In this document: positions 1 through 6,091 of the stretch, piece by piece
How the letters are laid out: each line of letters opens with the position of its first letter
Numbering within the stretch: position 1 is the first letter of the stretch
Source: Bacteroidota bacterium
GTDB taxonomy: Bacteria > Bacteroidota > Ignavibacteria > Ignavibacteriales > Melioribacteraceae
DNA: 7,123 nucleotides
NCBI GenBank assembly: GCA_021786655.1
Contig: JAJYMU010000044.1
Span: 1-7,123, forward strand
Direction: 5' to 3'
Translations under genes and position numbers: made by a program
Notes under the pieces: model-generated
Databases searched by the model: none
Told to the model about the DNA's origin: nothing
What the model saw: only the letters and a program-made list of their open reading frames with translations

Positions 1-290
1 GTGATTTCAATTTCAGCGCCGGTGCAAATTTCAATTTCCGGCTGGCTCAGTTCACCGATTCTAATTTTCGGTCCTTGAAGATCGATCAATATCGGAATTG
101 GCAAAGACTTGCTGACGCACAATTGGTTTATGCGTTCGAAAATTTTTTCAAAATATTCATCCGAGCCGTGTGAAAAGTTGAGACGGAACGCATCGCATCC
201 TGCGTCAACTAATGCTTCCAGTTTTTCGCACGTGTCCGTCGCGGGTCCTAACGTTGCAAGAATTTTTGTCTTGGAATATTTTATGGTCAC
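1..290 (-). CDS. pyk: Pyruvate kinase, N-terminal part (runs off the window)
   Basis: Pyruvate kinase transfers phosphate from phosphoenolpyruvate to ADP, the last step of glycolysis, in the cytoplasm. Only the first 96 codons are present; the gene continues beyond position 1. Reading from the GTG at 290, the protein has the family's opening strand (TKILATLGPAT, residues 8-18), the active-site motif FRLNFSHG (35-42; Arg36, Asn38 and Ser40 bind substrate or cation in the family) and DLQGPKIRIG (70-79). The GTG start is chosen because TKILATLGPAT lies at the usual distance from the N-terminus, there is no nearby ATG, and the GTG overlaps the upstream protease stop codon as GTGA. A purine-rich AGGAAAAA lies about 11 bases upstream, inside the protease gene. 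The LQG-K-I residues are those known from potassium-independent enzymes (see findings). The identification is secure; the rest of the enzyme cannot be judged here. Confidence 0.95.
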   Translation of the reverse strand, partial: MTIKYSKTKILATLGPATDTCEKLEALVDAGCDAFRLNFSHGSDEYFEKIFERINQLCVSKSLPIPILIDLQGPKIRIGELSQPEIEICTGAEIEI

Positions 291-2767
291 TTCTTACTTT
301 TTCCTTTTTTTGGTCTTGTTTTTTCTTCTTTGTTGTTGGAATTCTTTTTCTTTGGCGGTAGTATTCTTTTTCTCATAGAGGCAAGTTCTTTTTCAACTTC
401 ACCAAAAACAGTGTTGGTCTCAAACTTTCCGTTCCTCAATTTTTTACCGGCGCGAGTACCGGTTAATATTTCAATTGCTTCTTCAACTTTTGAAACCGAA
501 TAGATATGAAATTTCTTTTCTGAAACTGCTGCAACAACTTCTTCCTTGAGCATCAGGTCCTTAACATTTTGAACAGGAATTATCACGCCGTTGGTTCCAT
601 TTAAGCCGCGCTGTTTGCATACATCAAAGAAACCTTCAATTTTTTCGTTCACTCCGCCAATAGGTTGTATTTCACCTTTCTGATTTACCGATCCCGTTAT
701 TGCCAACGATTGTTTGATTGGAATTTTAGAAATGGCTGAAAGCAACGCGCAAATCTCGGAGATCGATGCGCTGTCGCCGTCAATCATTCCGTAACCTTGT
801 TCAAAAACCAAACTGGCAGTGAACGACAGTGGAATTCTTGAACCGAAATTTTCCCGGAAGTAACCGCCGATGATAAGAACTCCTTTGTTGTGTGTACTGC
901 CGCTCAAGCCGGATTCTCTTTCAACATTGATAATATTTCCGCTGCCGAGAGCAACGCTGGCGGTTATTCTCGATGGTTTGCCGAACGAATAATGACCGCT
1001 TTCATAAACGGCTAAACCGTTTACAGTGCCTATGCGCGAACCTTCGGTATCGATTAAAATCGTTCCGTCGTTTATCATTTGAGAAAGTTTGGATTCATAC
1101 AGACCGTGGCGGTCTTTTGCCGAATCGTAAGCTTGAACGACGTGAACGTCTCTCACCATTTTTTCAGCGCCGTCCAGCGCCCAGAAGTTGGCTTCCCGCG
1201 TGAGATCGGCAATGTAAGCAAAACGAGTCGTCAATTTATTTTTTTCTCCGGCGTAACGCGCGCCGTACTCTATAATTTTTGAGATGGCGGATTTATCGAA
1301 CTCGAGAAGCTTTTCATCTTCAATCAATTTCTTAACGATCATCGCGTATTCCGTAAGCGCTTGATCGGTGCGCTGCATTTCATAATCAAAATCAGCTTTG
1401 ATCTTGAAAATTTTATTAAAGTCGTCTTCGTACGCAGATAGGAGCGAATAGATATAATTGTTGCCGACCATTATCACTTTGGTTTCAATCTCGATCGGTT
1501 CCGGTTTTAAAATGCTGGGATATAACTGATAAAGATTTGTGAGGTCTTGAATTTCCAATTTGCCGTAGAGTAGAACACGTTTTAAAGTTTTCCAAACTCC
1601 GGCTTCAGTAAAAGCATCCATTGCATTGATGACAAGATAACCGCCGTTGGCGCGCAGCAGCGTACCGGCTTTTATTTTTGTGAAGTCGGCATACCAGCCG
1701 CCTCTTCCGTCGCTGTATTTTTCAATTGTTCCGAACAGATTGCTGTAAGCAGGAGATGTTTCGATAATAACCGGGCACCGTTTCGTGTTTGTGTTATCAA
1801 GAATGATGTTCACTTCGTATTCTTTCAGATAATCGATAACGATTCCGCCATTTGATTCTTCGCGTGCCGGTTTTTGTCCCTTAAACACATCGAGATTCTG
1901 CAAAATATTTTCGTGAATATCTTTGAAATACTCGCGGATTTTAGCGTCTTTGTATTTTTTCTTCAGGTCGTCCATTGTAACTGAAACAATTGTGTTGGCG
2001 TATTCGCCTTCTAATTTTGAAATTCTTTCCTGGAAGTCCTGCGTTAGTCGTAAACTCTCTTTGAAAACTTTCTGAAGTTCTTCCTGGTAGCTCAAATATT
2101 TTGTCTGAAAATCTTTTGCCTGTTCTTCCGTTATTTTCTTATCGTGGATATACTCATCGAGCTGCTGAATAAACACAGGCTGGTTTTCTATCACGGCAAA
2201 AATTTCCGGTCGTGGCATTTCGCCAATCTTAATTTGTCCCAGCGTCATATTGTCTTTGCGGAGCTTGTCTTCAAAGTTGTTCATCATCGTCTGCTGAACT
2301 TTTCCAAATTCCGAAAGGAGTTGTTTCCGTTTGGTAACAAACGGCTCAGTGGATAGAACTTGCGGAATTTTTTCCTGAAGAAATTTTATTGCCCGCGATA
2401 AATCTTTTTTGAATTTGGCGGCTTGTCCGGCTGGAAATTGAAGCAATGTCGGTCTGTCTTCATCTTTGAAATTATTTACGTAAGCATAATCGCTTAGGTG
2501 AGAACAATCCGGCGTGATCGATTCCAGCATCTGCTGGATTGCCGTAAACTTGCCGGTTCCGGAAAGTCCGGTAACGAAAATATTGTAACCTTGACTTTTC
2601 AAATCAACACCGAGCCGAAGCGCCTTGAGTGCCCGCTCCTGTCCGACAATTCCCTCGATCGGTTTTAGATTTGTCGTTGATTCAAATTCAAAAACCTCCG
2701 GGTTGCATGTCCATCTTAGTTCTTCGGGAGTTAGTTCCACGGCTTTCTTTGCTTTGAAAAGTGCCAT
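287..2767 (-). CDS. Lon-family AAA+ protease (LonC/YcbZ-like, AAA_32 type)
   Basis: Cytoplasmic ATP-linked serine protease of family S16, 826 residues, in the branch with a large helical insertion in the AAA domain rather than classical LonA, whose N-terminal substrate domain is absent. The Walker A-like loop is GLSGTGKF (67-74), with Phe where Thr/Ser is usual. A charged, probably coiled-coil helical insert occupies about 115-295. The Walker B-like strand is GGYLVINAMD (375-384), lacking the usual acidic pair, and a sensor-1-like Asn lies in VIMVGNN (431-437). The C-terminal peptidase domain (about 570-770) has the LonB-type serine motif DGDSAS (Ser666) and the lysine motif GGVNEK (Lys709). 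The 43-residue Ser-Lys spacing equals that of E. coli Lon (679/722), so the protease dyad looks intact. A tail (798-826) is very lysine-rich. The start ATG at 2767 has AGGAAA at 2774-2779. The stop overlaps the pyk start. Substrates are unknown. Confidence 0.93.
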   Translation of the reverse strand: MALFKAKKAVELTPEELRWTCNPEVFEFESTTNLKPIEGIVGQERALKALRLGVDLKSQGYNIFVTGLSGTGKFTAIQQMLESITPDCSHLSDYAYVNNFKDEDRPTLLQFPAGQAAKFKKDLSRAIKFLQEKIPQVLSTEPFVTKRKQLLSEFGKVQQTMMNNFEDKLRKDNMTLGQIKIGEMPRPEIFAVIENQPVFIQQLDEYIHDKKITEEQAKDFQTKYLSYQEELQKVFKESLRLTQDFQERISKLEGEYANTIVSVTMDDLKKKYKDAKIREYFKDIHENILQNLDVFKGQKPAREESNGGIVIDYLKEYEVNIILDNTNTKRCPVIIETSPAYSNLFGTIEKYSDGRGGWYADFTKIKAGTLLRANGGYLVINAMDAFTEAGVWKTLKRVLLYGKLEIQDLTNLYQLYPSILKPEPIEIETKVIMVGNNYIYSLLSAYEDDFNKIFKIKADFDYEMQRTDQALTEYAMIVKKLIEDEKLLEFDKSAISKIIEYGARYAGEKNKLTTRFAYIADLTREANFWALDGAEKMVRDVHVVQAYDSAKDRHGLYESKLSQMINDGTILIDTEGSRIGTVNGLAVYESGHYSFGKPSRITASVALGSGNIINVERESGLSGSTHNKGVLIIGGYFRENFGSRIPLSFTASLVFEQGYGMIDGDSASISEICALLSAISKIPIKQSLAITGSVNQKGEIQPIGGVNEKIEGFFDVCKQRGLNGTNGVIIPVQNVKDLMLKEEVVAAVSEKKFHIYSVSKVEEAIEILTGTRAGKKLRNGKFETNTVFGEVEKELASMRKRILPPKKKNSNNKEEKTRPKKGKSKK

Positions 2768-2948
2768 TGCGAATTTCCTGACATTTGTGAATGGAAATCT
2801 GATAGCAAAATAAGAAAAATCGGATTATTCGGTGATGCAGAAAGTTATAATAATTGAATCAATCTACGGCGTTACTGATCATGGTAAGTGTAAAAAATAT
2901 TCTCTATTCGTTCTTGTTTTGATAATAGCGTAGCGTATGCTTCCGGAA

Positions 2949-2983
2949 TTTACTATTTGATTTTAGTAAGAATAATTACTAAA
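2949..2983. promoter_or_regulatory. Alternating TTACTA / TAGTAA / TTACTA dyad array
   Basis: TTACTA (2950-2955), TAGTAA (2964-2969) and TTACTA (2976-2981) occur in alternating orientation. The right pair extends to a perfect 8-bp inverted repeat, TTTAGTAA (2962-2969) with TTACTAAA (2976-2983), around a 6-base loop. The left pair makes a 20-bp operator-like dyad with an 8-base spacer. The site could be a repressor operator in the divergent promoter region, or two mutually exclusive RNA hairpins. No known regulator motif is recognised. Confidence 0.3.
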
Positions 2984-3236
2984 CTATTTTCAAAATATCG
3001 GGGAACTACATCATGTCACAACACCGCTTTTTCTTAAACAACAGCTTAGGTTGACAAACAAGGGGGAAAGTTGAAAACATTTCAAAAAATATTTTTCGAA
3101 CCGTTACAAAATATTCAGTTAAATCTTCTATACCAAAACATTGCACACATACATTTATGTTATTATTGTTAAGATTAATAGGTTGTTTGAGTAATTAATG
3201 ACCGGAGGCAAAAGCAATTGAAAATATTTTAAATAT

Positions 3237-3259
3237 CCCCGGCGCTGGCGGCACCGGGG
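3237..3259 (+). other. GC-rich hairpin in the leader of the T9SS-protein gene
   Basis: CCCCGG (3237-3242) pairs with CCGGGG (3254-3259). After one C/A mismatch, GC (3244-3245) pairs with GC (3251-3252), leaving a five-base loop. Flanking TTTAA (3228-3232) and TTAAA (3260-3264) can extend the stem after a small bulge. It is a conspicuous GC island in AT-rich sequence. No U-run follows, so it is not a standard intrinsic terminator. Confidence 0.5.
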
Positions 3260-3264
3260 TTAAA

Positions 3265-3325
3265 GCAAACAAATGGTTGTTTTGTATGACTACAGCCTTG
3301 CAAGCTGTTAAGAATATTTGTTTGC
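3265..3325 (+). other. Nested inverted repeat, 61 nt, candidate structured leader RNA
   Basis: GCAAACAAAT (3265-3274) and ATTTGTTTGC (3316-3325) are perfect 10-bp inverted repeats. Between them a smaller hairpin forms from ACAGC (3292-3296) and GCTGT (3304-3308). It lies five bases after the GC-rich hairpin and about 60 bases before the start codon at 3384. It may be part of a 5' leader or a small RNA. It does not match any riboswitch consensus I can recall. Confidence 0.4.
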
Positions 3326-3347
3326 GTAGCGTAATATAATTATTCCG

Positions 3348-3375
3348 CCATAAATTTTTTTATTAATATTTATGG
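3348..3375 (+). promoter_or_regulatory. Hairpin overlapping the ribosome binding site of the T9SS-protein gene
   Basis: CCATAAAT (3348-3355) pairs perfectly with ATTTATGG (3368-3375) around a 12-base AT-only loop. The last GG of the stem is the start of the GGAG Shine-Dalgarno (3374-3377) for the ATG at 3384. If it forms in the mRNA, the stem would partly mask the ribosome binding site. The pairs are mostly A-U, so it would be weak and possibly temperature-sensitive. This reading is inferred from sequence alone. Confidence 0.35.
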
Positions 3376-3383
3376 AGTAGAGT

Positions 3384-4418
3384 ATGAAAAAGTTTTTATT
3401 AATATTTTTTGTATTCCTCAACACATTTTTATTCGGGTCAAATGTGTATATCGATTACCCTTCTAATGGTACCCATTATGTTATGGACAGCAACGATAGA
3501 GCGGGTGTAAATTATCATATACTTACAGTTTCGCTATACTTTGTGACTGATTGGTATGGAGCAAGAGTTCAATATCCAGATGGGCATTGGGACCTTTGGG
3601 TAAATGGTCAGAGTGGTGGTTGGTCTTTCACGCAAAGCGGGACATATCATATTCAAGCAGCTGTCCATGTAGTTCAGGATTTGGGAGGTGCGTCTGATTA
3701 CTATATGTATTCGGTCATTCTGACTTTCTACGTTGATCCGCATCCGATTTTTACTGGGGTTAATATTAGTGGCCCGACTAGTTTAGGCGTTCAACAAAAT
3801 GGAACATGGAATGCAGCTCCAATAGGGGGATATTGGCCTTTTAATTATCAATGGTATTATATGTATGCGAGTAATGGTGCTTTTGCTGCAAGAAGTGGGA
3901 TACAGCCAAATCTACTACCAGTGAATACATGGTATCCTACAGGTTCGAACAGTCCCACTTTAACACGATCATTTGATTATAATGCCAATGGAGTTTATCT
4001 AAAGTGTGTTGTAACCGATGCTCATAATATTACTTTTACTTCAAATATCTTAACAATTTCAATTGGAGGCAATGCTGCTGTCATAAATTCTCCACATAAT
4101 AATGAGGCTACTGCTAAATTAGCAGATGAATCGCCTTTAAGTGTAAAATCGTCGAATGAGTTTGTACTTAAGCAAAACTCACCCAATCCGTTTAATCCTA
4201 CGACCATTATAAATTATCAGTTACCTGAAGATGGATTTGTTTCCTTAAAAATATTTGACGTTTTGGGCAGAGAAGTGCAAACTCTTGTAAATGATTTTAA
4301 GAATAGAGGAAAGTATTCTGTAACCTTTGACGCTTCTAACCTTGCTAGTGGAATTTATTTGTATCAGCTTAATGCAAAGAATTTCATCTCGGTTAAAAAG
4401 ATGATCGTTGCGAAATAA
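3384..4418 (+). CDS. Secreted Ig-like protein with type IX secretion sorting domain
   Basis: A 344-residue exported protein of unknown specific function. Residues 1-18 are a Sec signal peptide (MKKFLLIFFVFLNTFLFG). Residues about 19-118 form a Trp/Tyr-rich beta-type region. Residues about 125-228 look like an Ig/PKD-like domain of the kind common in Bacteroidota surface proteins (ISGPTSLGVQQNGTW near the start, PFNYQWYY in the middle, LKCVVTDA near the end). After a Ser/Asn-rich linker, about 259-344 is a clear T9SS type A sorting domain: NSPNPFNPTT, then FDVLGREVQTLV, FDASNLASGIYLYQL and a terminal KKMIVAK. This domain directs passage across the outer membrane through the Por system, and family members are normally cleaved there. 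GGAG lies six bases before the ATG. No catalytic motif was found, so a binding, adhesion or structural role is more likely than an enzyme. It leads a three-gene envelope cluster. Confidence 0.88.
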   Translation: MKKFLLIFFVFLNTFLFGSNVYIDYPSNGTHYVMDSNDRAGVNYHILTVSLYFVTDWYGARVQYPDGHWDLWVNGQSGGWSFTQSGTYHIQAAVHVVQDLGGASDYYMYSVILTFYVDPHPIFTGVNISGPTSLGVQQNGTWNAAPIGGYWPFNYQWYYMYASNGAFAARSGIQPNLLPVNTWYPTGSNSPTLTRSFDYNANGVYLKCVVTDAHNITFTSNILTISIGGNAAVINSPHNNEATAKLADESPLSVKSSNEFVLKQNSPNPFNPTTIINYQLPEDGFVSLKIFDVLGREVQTLVNDFKNRGKYSVTFDASNLASGIYLYQLNAKNFISVKKMIVAK

Positions 4419-4435
4419 CGTCGGAAGAAAATATT

Positions 4436-4459
4436 GGGGCAAGTAGAAATACTTGCCCT
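4436..4459 (+). terminator. GAAA-capped hairpin after the T9SS-protein gene
   Basis: GGGCAAGTA (4437-4445) pairs perfectly with TACTTGCCC (4450-4458) around a GAAA tetraloop, with an extra G-U pair at 4436/4459. It begins 18 bases after the stop codon and is the most stable-looking structure between the first two envelope genes. No U-run follows, so it may be a non-canonical terminator, an mRNA-end stabiliser or a processing site. Confidence 0.45.
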
Positions 4460-4518
4460 GACTAAAATTTGATATTTCGATGAGAAGTTAGATATTTTTT
4501 GTTTCTTTAGGAGCTGCC

Positions 4519-5199
4519 ATGAAGTTTCTTTTATTTATGTCAATTATTATTCTTTCATTTTCTACGGCATGTGATACATCAACAGCACCCTTAAATGAGA
4601 TAACCAGCATAACTACAGATGAATACATGACATTGAATGTCGGCGACATAAGACAATTTTATATGCCTTATTCTAATAACAGTACAGTATATACGGTCTG
4701 GAGAATTACCGGAAAAACATTTCGTACAGACAGTACAGAAGTTTTTATCAATGAATGGTATACGTCCATTTACAGCTCTTATAGTCGTCGTATTGAATAT
4801 AGTTTTATCCGTGATGGCTTTTACTATTATACTGAATTGGAGAAAACATCAAAAATTCCTGGAAATCCATATTTTGAACAAAAACTTGCAAAAATAAAAC
4901 CACACGATGGAGATAAATGGTTACAGACTGCTGGAGTATTAGGTCAAGGTGTCCCCCCCGACTCATTAACTGCAAAGCATTTAGATGAATTTGAGACACC
5001 CGCTGGCGTTTTCTATGATATATATAGTTTTACTGGTCCAGGAGGTGAAAAAACATATTATGCAAAATATTTTGGGTATTTAGGTATTTCTTTTACTACT
5101 GATAAGCGGGATCTATTTATTGTAAATTATATGAAGATTAATGGGAGAGAAATTGGAAAGTATGTAAAGATGGATTCATTGTTAAAAAAGCAGCGGTAA
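4519..5199 (+). CDS. Small lipoprotein of unknown function
   Basis: A 226-residue predicted lipoprotein. A short hydrophobic signal (1-17) ends in the lipobox-like STAC, giving acylated Cys18, followed by a Ser/Thr/Pro-containing linker (19-25). The mature part is rich in Tyr, Thr and charged residues and is probably beta-structured. Around 158-192, TPAGVFYDIYSF is followed by GEKTYYAKYFGYLGIS. That pattern resembles small Bacteroidota lipoproteins in which a 'TPAG' strand precedes a 'yyAkg.Glv'-like strand, but I cannot name the family. AGGAG (4509-4513) lies five bases before the ATG. The gene follows the T9SS-cargo gene by 100 bases with a hairpin between, and precedes the barrel gene by 69 bases. 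A run of seven C (4953-4959) in an AT-rich gene is noted separately. The lipoprotein call is good; the function is unknown. Confidence 0.8.
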   Translation: MKFLLFMSIIILSFSTACDTSTAPLNEITSITTDEYMTLNVGDIRQFYMPYSNNSTVYTVWRITGKTFRTDSTEVFINEWYTSIYSSYSRRIEYSFIRDGFYYYTELEKTSKIPGNPYFEQKLAKIKPHDGDKWLQTAGVLGQGVPPDSLTAKHLDEFETPAGVFYDIYSFTGPGGEKTYYAKYFGYLGISFTTDKRDLFIVNYMKINGREIGKYVKMDSLLKKQR

Positions 5200-5268
5200 C
5201 ACATTTCTTAAAAGAGAGCAATTTAGTAACATCCTTAAAGTGAGTAAAAAATAATAAAGGAGTTAGCA

Positions 5269-5922
5269 GTGAAAAAGTTTTTTGTTATTTGTCTCGTTTT
5301 TTCTTGTAGCATTTTATTTGCGCAGAGTAAAACCAATTCGGTTCCATTTTCTGAATTGAATTATGGCATTTACGGCGGAATTAATTTTGGAAATAATTCG
5401 GAAACGGGAGGCAGTTTTCTTTTTGAGTTTAATGCCAATCTAATCTCTAATCTTAATTTGAATTTGTCTTTAGGCTATTCGAAGTCATACAAAACGGAGG
5501 CATATACTGTAAAGTCTTATCGCACAGGGATCATTAACAATGTTCAATACTATTGGGCAGATCAATATGATGTTAACAAGAAAGGTTACGACATGTTTCC
5601 TGTCTCCGTTGGGATTCAGTATGTTTTTCATGAGCAAACTTTTGCGCCCTACATCATTGGAAGTTTTAACTACAAACTTATTGATGCAAGAATTTATAGT
5701 TCTCCCGGCACAACCTGGACTTACAATTCGTTTGATGAACTGCCGAATGAATATAGAACAAAACATGTTGAACAATTTCCCGATCATTCATACAGTCTCG
5801 ACTTTGGGATTGGTGTTATCTACCCAATCTTTTCGAAGTTAAATATTGATTTAAGATATTACTATGAAATTGATAGTGAAATAATAAATACGCATCATAT
5901 TGTGGTAGGCATTTCTCTTTAA
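5269..5922 (+). CDS. Small outer-membrane beta-barrel protein
   Basis: A 217-residue protein with a GTG start at 5269, supported by AAGGAG (5257-5262) and by the signal peptide beginning exactly there. Signal residues 1-19 end in LFAQ, with cleavage likely after Ala18 or Gln19. The mature part alternates hydrophobic and polar residues in strands with Gly/aromatic girdles, for example YGIYGGINFG (32-41), LNLNLSLGYS (62-71), FPVSVGIQYVF (110-120), APYIIGSFNYKL (126-137), YSLDFGIGVIYPI (175-187) and LNIDLRYYYEI (191-201). It closes with HHIVVGISL, a plausible terminal barrel strand. Size and pattern fit an eight-strand OmpA/OmpW-like barrel (OMP_b-brl type). It has no peptidoglycan-binding domain or other C-terminal extension. 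Third gene of the envelope cluster; the role is unknown (porin-like, anchor or partner of the preceding two proteins). Confidence 0.8.
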   Translation: MKKFFVICLVFSCSILFAQSKTNSVPFSELNYGIYGGINFGNNSETGGSFLFEFNANLISNLNLNLSLGYSKSYKTEAYTVKSYRTGIINNVQYYWADQYDVNKKGYDMFPVSVGIQYVFHEQTFAPYIIGSFNYKLIDARIYSSPGTTWTYNSFDELPNEYRTKHVEQFPDHSYSLDFGIGVIYPIFSKLNIDLRYYYEIDSEIINTHHIVVGISL

Positions 5923-6008
5923 TTAATTAGTATCTTGAGCTGAAAAAGAACCCTCGGGTTTGCAATGCGATAAATTCGAGAGTTGTCTTAAACGATACTA
6001 ATATAATT
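5921..6008 (+). other. Long multi-part dyad at the end of the barrel gene
   Basis: Perfect 9-bp inverted repeats ATTAGTATC (5926-5934) and GATACTAAT (5994-6002) enclose further pairing: TTGAG (5935-5939) with CTTAA (5987-5991), then CTCGGGTTT (5953-5961) with AAATTCGAG (5972-5980), including two G-U pairs. Outside, AATTA (5921-5925) pairs with TAATT (6004-6008) past one bulged A. The structure overlaps the barrel gene's stop codon. It could be a 3'-end structure or a small MITE-like palindromic element. Confidence 0.45.
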
Positions 6009-6048
6009 GAATCAAATCCGTTAAATTTGTGTTAGTAATTGTAAATGC

Positions 6049-6073
6049 CCCTCTCCGTATAGGCGGAGGAGGG
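6049..6073 (+). terminator. GC-rich hairpin, possible terminator of the envelope cluster
   Basis: CCCTCTCCG (6049-6057) pairs with CGGA (6064-6067) and GAGGG (6069-6073), with one bulged G and a six-base loop. It is followed by TTTCGTGTATTTT, a broken T-rich stretch. It lies about 130 bases after the barrel gene and before mfd, so transcription end is plausible. It could equally be part of the neighbouring repeat cluster. Confidence 0.35.
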
Positions 6074-6091
6074 TTTCGTGTATTTTAAATC

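Larger units (their letters stand above)
2768..3383. other. Divergent intergenic region, no convincing gene
   Basis: These 616 bases separate the minus-strand protease-pyk operon from the plus-strand envelope genes and should hold promoters for both. I see no reliable promoter. A perfect TATAAT lies at 3335-3340 on the plus strand but has no matching -35 at normal spacing, and no exact TAnnTTTG (Bacteroidota -7 type) box was found. The left part (2870-3200) is AT-rich with several dyads. The right part (3237-3375) contains three consecutive hairpins, listed separately. Small ORFs exist, but none is well supported. Confidence 0.6.

Noticed and set aside
109..378. Plus-strand ORF of 89 codons
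   Set aside because: It runs antisense across pyk and the protease tail; its hydrophobic Phe/Leu end is just the complement of the lysine-rich codons.
2850..2862. 13-bp direct repeat ATAATTGAATCAA, also at 6003-6015
   Set aside because: AT-rich, only two copies and unrelated contexts; expected by chance in a window this size.
2928..2937. 10-bp repeat GCGTAGCGTA, also at 3324-3333
   Set aside because: Only two short copies with no shared flanks; no function can be argued.
3013..3054. 13-codon ORF (ATG at 3013) as a leader peptide
   Set aside because: Very short, with no attenuator-like run of one amino acid and no linked terminator; likely chance.
3335..3340. Perfect TATAAT as a -10 promoter box
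   Set aside because: No -35 hexamer at 16-18 bases, and promoter rules in this bacterial group differ; a six-base match in AT-rich DNA is weak.
3180..3383. A known riboswitch (TPP, FMN, SAM, cobalamin, c-di-GMP or fluoride) in the T9SS-gene leader
   Set aside because: None of the conserved core sequences of these classes is present; only generic hairpins are seen.
5540..5842. 100-codon plus-strand ORF (and a 100-codon minus-strand ORF at 5485-5787) in the barrel gene
   Set aside because: Both lie wholly inside the barrel gene in other frames. They lack ribosome binding sites and recognisable protein features, while the main frame has a signal peptide and barrel strands.
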